Assembly: GCA_964016885.1 (NCBI GenBank)
Contig: OZ024744.1
Span: 118,357,697-118,421,696, forward strand
Length of the DNA: 64,000 nucleotides
Direction of reading: 5' to 3'
Source of the DNA: Eledone cirrhosa
Lineage: Eukaryota > Mollusca > Cephalopoda > Octopoda > Eledonidae
Shown one piece after another: positions 35,121 to 48,400 of this stretch. The notes under the pieces were generated by a model. It did not search any database. It saw nothing but the letters and a program-made list of their open reading frames with translations, and was not told where the DNA came from. Made by a program: the position numbers and the translations under genes. Each line of letters starts with the position of its first letter. The stretch's first letter is position 1.

Positions 35121-38100
35121 TGACAGCAGCTCTACTGTCTGGAATGGGAGAGATATATACAGTGATATAGATAAGGAGATGAGGTACTGAGAGATGCTGA
35201 CAGAAGCTCTACTGTCTGGAATGGGAGAGATATATACAGTGATATAGATAAGGAGATGAGGTACTGAGAGAGGCTGACAGAAGCTCTACTGTCTGGAATG
35301 GGAGAGCTATATACAGTGATATAGATAAGGAGATGGGGTATTGAGAGAGGCTGACAGAAGCTCTACTGTCTGGAATGGGAGAGATATATACAGTGATATA
35401 GATAAGATGAGGTACTGAGAGAGGCTGACAGAAGTTCTACTGTCTGGAATGGGAGAGATATATACAGTGATATAGATAAGGAGATGAGGTACTGAGAGAG
35501 GCTGACAGAAGCTCTACTGTCTGGAATGGGAGAGATATATACAGTGATATAGATAAGGAGATGAGGTACTGAGAGAGGCTGACAGAAGCTCTACTGTCTG
35601 GAATGGGAGAGATATATACAGTGATATAGATAAGGAGATGAGGTACTGAGAGAGGCTGACAGAAGTTCTACTGTCTGGAATCGGAGAGATATATACAGTG
35701 ATATAGATAAGGAGATGAGGTACTGAGAGAGGCTGACAGAAGCTCTTCTGTCTGGAATGGGAGAGCTATATACAGTGATATAGATAAGGAGATGAGGTAC
35801 TGAGAGAGGCTGACAGAAGCTCTACTGTCTGGAATGGGAGAAATATATACAGTGATATAGATAAGGAGATGAGGTACTGAGAGAGGCTGACAGAAGCTCA
35901 ACTGTCTGGAATGGGAAAGCTATATACAGTGATATAGATAAGGAGATGAGGTACTGAGAGAGGCTGACAGAAGCTCTACTGTCTGGAATGGGAGAGATAT
36001 ATACAGTGATATAGATAAGGAGATGAGGTACTGAGAGAGGTTGACAGAAGTTCTACTGTCTGGAATGGGAGAGATATATACAGTGATATAGATAAGGAGA
36101 TGAGGTACTGAGAGAGGCTGACAGAAGCTCTACTGTCTGGAATGGGAGAAATATATACAGTGATATAGATAAGGAGATGAGGTACTGAGAGAGGCTGACA
36201 GAAGCTCAACTGTCTGGAATGGGAGAGCTATATACAGTGATATAGATAAGGAGATGAGGTACTGAGAGAGGCTGACAGAAGCTCAACTGTCTGGAATGGG
36301 AGAGATATATACAGTGATATAGATAAGGAGATGAGGTACTGAGAGAGGTTGACAGAAGTTCTACTGTCTGGAATGGGAGAGATATATACAGTGATATAGA
36401 TAAGGAGATGAGGTACTGAGAGAGGCTGACAGAAGCTCTACTGTCTGGAATGGGAGAGATATATACAGTGATATAGATAAGGGGATGGGGTACTGAGAGA
36501 GGTTGACAGAAGTTCTACTGTCTGGAATGGGAGAGATATATACAGTGATATAGATAAGGAGATGAGGTACTGAGAGAGGCTGACAGAAGCCCTACTGTCT
36601 GGAATGGGAGAGATATATACAGTGATATAGATAAGGAGATGAGGTACTGAGAGAGGCTGACAGAAGCCCTACTGTCTGGAATGGGAGAGATATATACAGT
36701 GATATAGATAAGGAGATGAGGTACTGAGAGAGGCTGACAGAAGCCCTACTGTCTGGAATGGGAGAGATATATACAGTGATATAGATAAGGAGATGAGGTA
36801 CTGAGAGAGGCTGACAGAAGCTCTACTGTCTGGAATGGGAGAGATATATACAGTGATATAGATAAGGAGATGAGGTACTGAGAGAGGCTGACAGAAGCTC
36901 TACTGTCTGGAATGGGAGAGATATATACAGTGATATAGATAAGGAGATGAGGTACTGAGAGAGGCTGACAGAAGCTCTCCTGTCTGGAATGGGAGAGATA
37001 TATACAGTGATATAGATAAGGAGATGAGGTACTGAGAGAAGCTGACAGAAGCTCTACTGTCTGGAATGGGAGAGATATATACAGTGATATAGATAAGGAG
37101 ATGAGGTACTGAGAGAGGCTGACAGAAGCTCTACTGTCTGGAATGGGAGAGATATATACAGTGATATAGATAAGGAGATGAGGTACTGAGAGAGGCTGAC
37201 AGAAGCCCTACTGTCTGGAATGGGAGAGATATATACAGTGATATAGATAAGGAGATGGGGTACTGAGAGAGGTTGACAGTAGCTCTACTGTCTGGAATGG
37301 GAGAGATATATACAGTGATATAGATAAGGAGATGAGGTACTGAGAGAGGTTGACAGAAGTTCTACTGTCTGGAATGGGAGAGATATATACAGTGATATAG
37401 ATAAGGAGATGGGGTAGTGAGAGAGGCTGACAGAAGCCCTACTGTCTGGAATGGGAGAGATATATACAGTGATATAGATAAGGAGATGAGGTACTGAGAG
37501 AGGTTGACAGAAGCTCTACTGTCTGGAATGGGAGAGATATATACAGTGATATAGATAAGGAGATGAGGTACTGAGAGAGGCTGACAGAAGCTCTACTGTC
37601 TGGAATGGGAGAGATATATACAGTGATATAGATAAGGAGATGAGGTACTGAGAGAGGCTGACAGAAGCTCTACTGTCTGGAATGGGAGAGATATATACAG
37701 TGATATAGATAAGGAGATGAGGTACTGAGAGAGGTTGACAGAAGCTCTTCTGTCTGGAATGGGAGAGATATATACAGTGATATAGATAAGGAGATGGGGT
37801 ACTGAGAGAGGCTGACAGAAGCTCTACTGTCTGGAATGGGAGAGATATATAGTGATATAGATAAGGAGATGAGGTACTGAGAGAGGCTGACAGAAGCTCT
37901 ACTGTCTGGAATGGGATAGATATATACAGTGATATAGATAAGGAGATGAGGTACTGAGAGAGGCTGACAGAAGTTCTACTGTCTGGAATGGGAGAGATAT
38001 ATACAGTGATATAGATAAGGAGATGAGGTACTGAGAGAGGCTGACAGAAGTTCTACTGTCTGGAATGGGAGAGATATATACAGTGATATAGATAAGGAGA

Positions 38101-39432
38101 TGAGGTACTGAGAGAGGCTGACAGAAGCTCTTCTGTCTGGAATGGGAGAGCTATATACAGTGATATAGATAAGGAGATGAGGTACTGAGAGAGGCTGACA
38201 GAAGCTCTACTGTCTGGAATGGGAGAGATATATACAGTGATATAGATAAGGAGATGAGGTACTGAGAGAGGCTGACAGAAGCTCTACTGTCTGGAATGGG
38301 AGAGATATATACAGTGATATAGATAAGGAGATGAGGTACTGAGAGAGGCTGACAGAAGCCCTACTGTCTGGAATGGGAGAGATATATACAGTGATATAGA
38401 TAAGGAGATGAGGTACTGAGCGAGGTTGACAGAAGCCCTACTGTCTGGAATGGGAGAGATATATACAGTGATATAGATAAGATGAGGTACTGAGAGAGGC
38501 TGACAGAAGTGCTACTGTCTGGAATGGGAGAGATATATACAGTGATATAGATAAGGAGATGAGGTACTGAGAGAGGCTGACAGAAGCTCTACTGTCTGGA
38601 ATGGGAGAGATATATACAGTGATAGAGATAAGGAGATGAGGTACTGAGAGAGGCTGACAGAAGTTCTACTGTCTGGAATGGGAGAGATATATACAGTGAT
38701 ATAGATAAGTAGATGAGGTACTGAGAGAGGCTGACAGAAGTGCTACTGTCTGGAATGGGAGAGATATATACAGTGATATAGATAAGGAGATGAGGTACTG
38801 AGAGAGGTTGACAGAAGCTCTACTGTCTGGAATGGGAGAGATATATACAGTGATATAGATAAGGAGATGAGGTACTTAGAGAAGCTGACAGAAGCTCTAC
38901 TGTCTGGAATTGGAGAGAAATATAAAGTGATGTAGATAAGGAGATGAGGTACTGAGAGAGGCTGACAGAAGCTCTACTGTCTGGAATGGGAGAGAGATAT
39001 ACAGTGATATAGATAAGATGAGGTACTGAGAGAAGTTGACAGAAGCTCTACTGTCTGGAATGGGAGAGATATATACAGTGATATAGATAAGGAGATGAGG
39101 TACTGAGAGAGGCTGACAGAAGCTCTACTGTCTGGAATGGGAGAGATATATACAGTGATATAGATAAGGAGATGAGGTACTGAGAGAGGCTGACAGAAGC
39201 TCTACTGTCTGGAATGGGAGAGAGATATACAGTGATATAGATAAGATGAGGTACTGAGAGAAGTTGACAGAAGTTCTACTGTCTGGAATGGAAGAGATAT
39301 ATACAGTGATATAGATAAAGAGATGAGCTACTGAGAGAAGCTGACAGAAGCTCTACTGTCTGGAATGGGAGAGATATATACAGTGATATAGATAAGGAGA
39401 TGAGGTACTGAGAGAGGCTGACAGAAGCTCTA
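27450..39432 (+). repeat. 11,983-bp tandem segmental duplication, copy 1
   Basis: Every diagnostic variant I compared in this interval recurs exactly 11,983 bp later: 'gtaccgag' (27,576 and 39,559), 'gaaattctactctctgg', 'gataagaagatg', 'gaggtgctgag', 'ggggatgggg', 'ggggtagtgag', 'gatatatagtgat', 'gggataga' and the odd 'ggtacttagag' / 'gaattggagagaaatataaa' pair. The left limit is the first mismatch, t at 27,449 versus a at 39,432. Confidence 0.93.
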
Positions 39433-42400
39433 CTGTCTGGAATGGGAGAGATATATACAGTGATATAGATAAGGAGATGGGGTACTGAGAGAGGCTGACA
39501 GAAGCTCTACTGTCTGGAATGGGAGAGATATATACAGTGATATAGATAAGGAGATGGGGTACCGAGAGAGGCTGACAGTAGCTCTACTGTCTGGAATGGG
39601 AGAGATATATACAGTGATATAGATAAGGAGATGAGGTACTGAGAGAGGCTGACAGAAGCTCTACTGTCTGGAATGGGAGAGATATATACAGTGATATAGA
39701 TAAGGAGATGGGGTACTGAGTGAGGCTGACAGAAGCTCTACTGTCTGGAATGGGAGAGATATATACAGTGATATAGATAAGGAGATGAGGTACTGAGAGA
39801 GGCTGACAGAAGTTCTACTGTCTGGAATGGGAGAGATATATACAGTGATATAGATAAGATGAGGTACTGAGAGAAGCTGACAGAAGCTCTACTGTCTGGA
39901 ATGGGAGAGATATATACAGTGATATAGATAAGGAGATGAGGTACTGAGAGAGGTTGACAGAAGCTCTATTGTCTGGAATGGGAGAGATATATACAGTGAT
40001 ATAGATAAGGAGATGAGGTACTGAGAGAGGCTGACAGAAGTTCTACTGTCTGGAATGTGAGAGATATATACAGTGATATAGATAAGGAGATGAGGTACTG
40101 AGAGAGGCTGACAGAAGTTCTACTGTCTGGAATGGGAGAGATATATACAGTGATATAGATAAGGAGATGAGGTACTGAGAGAGGTTGACAGTAGTTCTAC
40201 TGTCTGGAATGGGAGAGATATATACAGTGATATAGATAAGGAGATGAGGTACTGAGAGAGGCTGACAGAAGTTCTACTGTCTGGAATGGGAGAGATATAT
40301 ACAGTGATATAGATAAGGAGATGAGGTACTGAGAGAGGCTGACAGAAGCTCTACTGTCTGGAATGGGAGAGATATATACAGTGATATAGATAAGGAGATG
40401 GGGTACTGAGAGAGGCTGACAGAAGCTCTACTGTCTGGAATGTGAGAGATATATACAGTGATATAGATAAGGAGATGAGGTACTGAGAGAGGCTGACAGA
40501 AGTTCTACTGTCTGGAATCGGAGAGATATATACAGTGATATAGATAAGGAGATGAGGTACTGAGAGAGGCTGACAGAAGCTCTTCTGTCTGGAATGGGAG
40601 AGCTATATACAGTGATATAGATAAGGAGATGAGGTACTGAGAGAGGCTGACAGAAGCTCTACTGTCTGGAATGGGAGAGATATATACAGTGATATAGATA
40701 AGGAGATGAGGTACTGAGAGAGGCTGACAGAAGCTCTACTGTCTGGAATAGGAGAGATATATACAGTGATATAGATAAGGAGATGAGGTACTGAGAGAGG
40801 CTGACAGAAGCTCAACTGTCTGGAATGGGAGAGCTATATACAGTGATATAGATAAGGAGATGAGGTACTGAGAGAGGCTGACAGAAGCTCTACTGTCTGG
40901 AATGGGAGATATATATACAGTGATATAGATAAGGAGATGAGGTACTGAGAGAGGTTGACAGAAGTTCTACTCTCTGGAATGGGAGAGATATATACAGTGA
41001 TATAGATAAGGAGATGAGGTACTGAGAGAGGCTGACAGAAGCTCTACTGTCTGGAATGGGAGAGATATATACAGTGATATAGATAAGGAGATGAGGTACT
41101 GAGAGAGGTTGACAGAAGTTCTACTGTCTGGAATGGGAGAGATATATACAGTGATATAGATAAGGAGATGAGGTACTGAGAGAGGCTGACAGAAGCCCTA
41201 CTGTCTGGAATGGGAGAGATATATACAGTGATATAGATAAGGAGATGAGGTACTGAGAGAGGCTGACAGAAGCTCTACTGTCTGGAATAGGAGAGATATA
41301 TACAGTGATATAGATAAGGAGATGGGGTACTGAGAGAGGCTGACAGAAGTAAAACTGTCTGGAATGGGAGATATATACAGTGATATAGATAAGGAGATGG
41401 GGTACTGAGAGAGGCTGACAGAAGTAAAACTGTCTGGAATGGGAAATATATACAGTGATATAGATAAGGAGATGGGGTACTGAGAGAGGCTGACAGAAGC
41501 TCTACTGTCTGGAATGGGAGAGATATATACAGTGATATAGGTAAAGAGATGGGGTACTGGGAGAGGCTGACAGAAGTTCTACTGTCTGGAATGGGAGAGA
41601 TATATACAGTGATATAGATAAGGAGATGAGGTACTGAGAGAGGTTGACAGAAGCTCTACTGTCTGGAATGGGAGAGATATATACAGTGATATAGATAAGG
41701 AGATGAGGTACTGAGAGAGGCTGACAGCAGCTCTACTGTCTGGAATGGGAGAGATATATACAGTGATATAGATAAGGAGATGAGGTACTGAGAGAGGCTG
41801 ACAGAAGCTCTACTGTCTGGAATGGGAGAGATATATACAGTGATATAGATAAGGAGATGAGGTACTGAGAGAGGCTGACAGAAGCTCTTCTGTCTGGAAT
41901 GGGAGAGCTATATACAGTGATATAGATAAGGAGATGAGGTACTGAGAGAGGCTGACAGAAGCTCTACTGTCTGGAATGGGAGAAATATATACAGTGATAT
42001 AGATAAGGAGATGAGGTACTGAGAGAGGCTGACAGAAGCTCAACTGTCTGGAATGGGAGAGCTATATACAGTGATATAGATAAGGAGATGAGGTACTGAG
42101 AGAGGCTGACAGAAGCTCTACTGTCTGGAATGGGAGAGATATATACAGTGATATAGATAAGGAGATGAGGTACTGAGAGAGGTTGACAGAAGTTCTACTG
42201 TCTGGAATGGGAGAGATATATACAGTGATATAGATAAGGAGATGAGGTACTGAGAGAGGCTGACAGAAGTTCTACTGTCTGGAATGGGAGAGATATATAC
42301 AGTGATATAGATAAGGAGATGAGGTACTGAGAGAGGCTGACAGAAGTTCTACTGTCTGGAATGGGAGAGATATATACAGTGATATAGATAAGGAGATGGG

Positions 42401-45400
42401 GTACTGAGAGAGGCTGACAGAAGCTCTACTGTCTGGAATGTGAGAGATATATACAGTGATATAGATAAGGAGATGAGGTACTGAGAGAGGCTGACAGAAG
42501 TTCTACTGTCTGGAATCGGAGAGATATATACAGTGATATAGATAAGGAGATGAGGTACTGAGAGAGGCTGACAGAAGCTCTTCTGTCTGGAATGGGAGAG
42601 ATATATACAGTGATATAGATAAGGAGATGAGGTACTGAGAGAGGCTGACAGAAGCTCTACTGTCTGGAATGGGAGAGATATATACAGTGATATAGATAAG
42701 GAGATGAGGTACTGAGAGAGGCTGACAGAAGCTCTACTGTCTGGAATAGGAGAGATATATACAGTGATATAGATAAGGAGATGAGGTACTGAGAGAGGCT
42801 GACAGAAGTTCTACTGTCTGGAATGGGAGAGATATATACAGTGATATAGATAAGGAGATGAGGTACTGAGAGAGGTTGACAGTAGTTCTACTGTCTGGAA
42901 TGGGAGAGATATATACAGTGATATAGATAAGGAGATGAGGTACTGAGAGAGGCTGACAGAAGTTCTACTGTCTGGAATGGGAGAGATATATACAGTGATA
43001 TAGATAAGGAGATGAGGTACTGAGAGAGGCTGACAGAAGCTCTTCTGTCTGGAATGGGAGAGCTATATACAGTGATATAGATAAGGAGATGAGGTACTGA
43101 GAGAGGCTGACAGAAGCTCTACTGTCTGGAATGGGAGAGATATATACAGTGATATAGATAAGGAGATGAGGTACTGAGAGAGGCTGACAGAAGCTCTGCT
43201 GTCTGGAATAGGAGAGATATATACAGTGATATAGATAAGGAGATGAGGTACTGAGAGAGGCTGACAGAAGTTCTACTGTCTGGAATGGGAGAGATATATA
43301 CAGTGATATAGATAAGGAGATGAGGTACTGAGAGAGGTTGACAGTAGTTCTACTGTCTGGAATGGGAGAGATATATACAGTGATATAGATAAGGAGATGA
43401 GGTACTGAGAGAGGCTGACAGAAGTTCTACTGTCTGGAATGGGAGAGATATATACAGTGATATAGATAAGGAGATGAGGTACTGAGAGAGGCTGACAGAA
43501 GCTCTACTGTCTGGAATGGGAGAGATATATACAGTGATATAGATAAGGAGATGGGGTACTGAGAGAGGCTGACAGAAGCTCTACTGTCTGGAATGTGAGA
43601 GATATATACAGTGATATAGATAAGGAGATGAGGTACTGAGAGAGGCTGACAGAAGTTCTACTGTCTGGAATCGGAGAGATATATACAGTGATATAGATAA
43701 GGAGATGAGGTACTGAGAGAGGCTGACAGAAGCTCTTCTGTCTGGAATGGGAGAGCTATATACAGTGATATAGATAAGGAGATGAGGTACTGAGAGAGGC
43801 TGACAGAAGCTCTACTGTCTGGAATGGGAGAGATATATACAGTGATATAGATAAGGAGATGAGGTACTGAGAGAGGCTGACAGAAGCTCTACTGTCTGGA
43901 ATAGGAGAGATATATACAGTGATATAGATAAGGAGATGAGGTACTGAGAGAGGCTGACAGAAGCTCAACTGTCTGGAATGGGAGAGCTATATACAGTGAT
44001 ATAGATAAGGAGATGAGGTACTGAGAGAGGCTGACAGAAGCTCTACTGTCTGGAATGGGAGATATATATACAGTGATATAGATAAGGAGATGAGGTACTG
44101 AGAGAGGTTGACAGAAATTCTACTCTCTGGAATGGGAGAGATATATACAGTGATATAGATAAGGAGATGAGGTACTGAGAGAGGCTGACAGAAGCTCTAC
44201 TGTCTGGAATGGGAGAGATATATACAGTGATATAGATAAGGAGATGAGGTACTGAGAGAGGTTGACAGAAGTTCTACTGTCTGGAATGGGAGAGATATAT
44301 ACAGTGATATAGATAAGGAGATGAGGTACTGAGAGAGGCTGACAGAAGCCCTACTGTCTGGAATGGGAGAGATATATACAGTGATATAGATAAGGAGATG
44401 AGGTACTGAGAGAGGCTGACAGAAGCTCTACTGTCTGGAATAGGAGAGATATATACAGTGATATAGATAAGGAGATGGGGTACTGAGAGAGGCTGACAGA
44501 AGTAAAACTGTCTGGAATGGGAGATATATACAGTGATATAGATAAGGAGATGGGGTACTGAGAGAGGCTGACAGAAGTAAAACTGTCTGGAATGGGAAAT
44601 ATATACAGTGATATAGATAAGGAGATGGGGTACTGAGAGAGGCTGACAGAAGCTCTACTGTCTGGAATGGGAGAGATATATACAGTGATATAGGTAAAGA
44701 GATGGGGTACTGGGAGAGGCTGACAGAAGTTCTACTGTCTGGAATGGGAGAGATATATACAGTGATATAGATAAGGAGATGAGGTACTGAGAGAGGTTGA
44801 CAGAAGCTCTACTGTCTGGAATGGGAGAGATATATACAGTGATATAGATAAGGAGATGAGGTACTGAGAGAGGCTGACAGCAGCTCTACTGTCTGGAATG
44901 GGAGAGATATATACAGTGATATAGATAAGGAGATGAGGTACTGAGAGAGGCTGACAGAAGCTCTACTGTCTGGAATGGGAGAGATATATACAGTGATATA
45001 GATAAGGAGATGAGGTACTGAGAGAGGCTGACAGAAGCTCTTCTGTCTGGAATGGGAGAGCTATATACAGTGATATAGATAAGGAGATGAGGTACTGAGA
45101 GAGGCTGACAGAAGCTCTACTGTCTGGAATGGGAGAAATATATACAGTGATATAGATAAGGAGATGAGGTACTGAGAGAGGCTGACAGAAGCTCAACTGT
45201 CTGGAATGGGAGAGCTATATACAGTGATATAGATAAGGAGATGAGGTACTGAGAGAGGCTGACAGAAGCTCTACTGTCTGGAATGGGAGAGATATATACA
45301 GTGATATAGATAAGGAGATGAGGTACTGAGAGAGGTTGACAGAAGTTCTACTGTCTGGAATGGGAGAGATATATACAGTGATATAGATAAGGAGATGAGG

Positions 45401-48400
45401 TACTGAGAGAGGCTGACAGAAGTTCTACTGTCTGGAATGGGAGAGATATATACAGTGATATAGATAAGGAGATGAGGTACTGAGAGAGGCTGACAGAAGT
45501 TCTACTGTCTGGAATGGGAGAGATATATACAGTGATATAGATAAGAAGATGAGGTACTGAGAGAGGTTGACAGTAGTTCTACTGTCTGGAATGGGAGAGA
45601 TATATACAGTGATATAGATAAGGAGATGAGGTACTGAGAGAGGCTGACAGAAGTTCTACTGTCTGGAATGGGAGAGATATATACAGTGATATAGATAAGG
45701 AGATGAGGTACTGAGAGAGGCTGACAGAAGCTCTACTGTCTGGAATGGGAGAGATATATACAGTGATATAGATAAGGAGATGGGGTACTGAGAGAGGCTG
45801 ACAGAAGCTCTACTGTCTGGAATGTGAGAGATATATACAGTGATATAGATAAGGAGATGAGGTACTGAGAGAGGCTGACAGAAGTTCTACTGTCTGGAAT
45901 CGGAGAGATATATACAGTGATATAGATAAGGAGATGAGGTACTGAGAGAGGCTGACAGAAGCTCTTCTGTCTGGAATGGGAGAGCTATATACAGTGATAT
46001 AGATAAGGAGATGAGGTACTGAGAGAGGCTGACAGAAGCTCTACTGTCTGGAATGGGAGAGATATATACAGTGATATAGATAAGGAGATGAGGTACTGAG
46101 AGAGGCTGACAGAAGCTCTACTGTCTGGAATAGGAGAGATATATACAGTGATATAGATAAGGAGATGAGGTACTGAGAGAGGCTGACAGAAGCTCAACTG
46201 TCTGGAATGGGAGAGCTATATACAGTGATATAGATAAGGAGATGAGGTACTGAGAGAGGCTGACAGAAGCTCTACTGTCTGGAATGGGAGAGATATATAC
46301 AGTGATATAGATAAGGAGATGAGGTACTGAGAGAGGTTGACAGAAGTTCTACTGTCTGGAATGGGAGAGATATATACAGTGATATAGATAAGGAGATGAG
46401 GTACTGAGAGAGGCTGACAGAAGCTCTACTGTCTGGAATGGGAGAGATATATACAGTGATATAGATAAGGAGATGAGGTACTGAGAGAGGTTGACAGAAG
46501 TTCTACTGTCTGGAATGGGAGAGATATATACAGTGATATAGATAAGGAGATGAGGTACTGAGAGAGGCTGACAGAAGCCCTACTGTCTGGAATGGGAGAG
46601 ATATATACAGTGATATAGATAAGGAGATGAGGTACTGAGAGAGGCTGACAGAAGCTCTACTGTCTGGAATGGGAGAGATATATACAGTGATATAGATAAG
46701 GAGATGGGGTACTGAGAGAGGCTGACAGAAGTAAAACTGTCTGGAATGGGAGATATATACAGTGATATAGATAAGGAGATGGGGTACTGAGAGAGGCTGA
46801 GAGAAGTAAAACTGTCTGGAATGGGAGATATATACAGTGATATAGATAAGGAGATGGGGTACTGAGAGAGGCTGACAGAAGCTCTACTGTCTGGAATGGG
46901 AGAGATATATACAGTGATATAGGTAAAGAGATGGGGTACTGGGAGAGGCTGACAGAACTTCTACTGTCTGGAATGGGAGAGATATATACAGTGATATAGA
47001 TAAGGAGATGAGGTGCTGAGAGAGGTTGACAGAAGCTCTACTGTCTGGAATGGGAGAGATATATACAGTGATATAGATAAGGAGATGAGGTACTGAGAGA
47101 GGCTGACAGCAGCTCTACTGTCTGGAATGGGAGAGATATATACAGTGATATAGATAAGGAGATGAGGTACTGAGAGATGCTGACAGAAGCTCTACTGTCT
47201 GGAATGGGAGAGATATATACAGTGATATAGATAAGGAGATGAGGTACTGAGAGAGGCTGACAGAAGCTCTACTGTCTGGAATGGGAGAGCTATATACAGT
47301 GATATAGATAAGGAGATGGGGTATTGAGAGAGGCTGACAGAAGCTCTACTGTCTGGAATGGGAGAGATATATACAGTGATATAGATAAGATGAGGTACTG
47401 AGAGAGGCTGACAGAAGTTCTACTGTCTGGAATGGGAGAGATATATACAGTGATATAGATAAGGAGATGAGGTACTGAGAGAGGCTGACAGAAGCTCTAC
47501 TGTCTGGAATGGGAGAGATATATACAGTGATATAGATAAGGAGATGAGGTACTGAGAGAGGCTGACAGAAGCTCTACTGTCTGGAATGGGAGAGATATAT
47601 ACAGTGATATAGATAAGGAGATGAGGTACTGAGAGAGGCTGACAGAAGTTCTACTGTCTGGAATCGGAGAGATATATACAGTGATATAGATAAGGAGATG
47701 AGGTACTGAGAGAGGCTGACAGAAGCTCTTCTGTCTGGAATGGGAGAGCTATATACAGTGATATAGATAAGGAGATGAGGTACTGAGAGAGGCTGACAGA
47801 AGCTCTACTGTCTGGAATGGGAGAAATATATACAGTGATATAGATAAGGAGATGAGGTACTGAGAGAGGCTGACAGAAGCTCAACTGTCTGGAATGGGAA
47901 AGCTATATACAGTGATATAGATAAGGAGATGAGGTACTGAGAGAGGCTGACAGAAGCTCTACTGTCTGGAATGGGAGAGATATATACAGTGATATAGATA
48001 AGGAGATGAGGTACTGAGAGAGGTTGACAGAAGTTCTACTGTCTGGAATGGGAGAGATATATACAGTGATATAGATAAGGAGATGAGGTACTGAGAGAGG
48101 CTGACAGAAGCTCTACTGTCTGGAATGGGAGAAATATATACAGTGATATAGATAAGGAGATGAGGTACTGAGAGAGGCTGACAGAAGCTCAACTGTCTGG
48201 AATGGGAGAGCTATATACAGTGATATAGATAAGGAGATGAGGTACTGAGAGAGGCTGACAGAAGCTCAACTGTCTGGAATGGGAGAGATATATACAGTGA
48301 TATAGATAAGGAGATGAGGTACTGAGAGAGGTTGACAGAAGTTCTACTGTCTGGAATGGGAGAGATATATACAGTGATATAGATAAGGAGATGAGGTACT

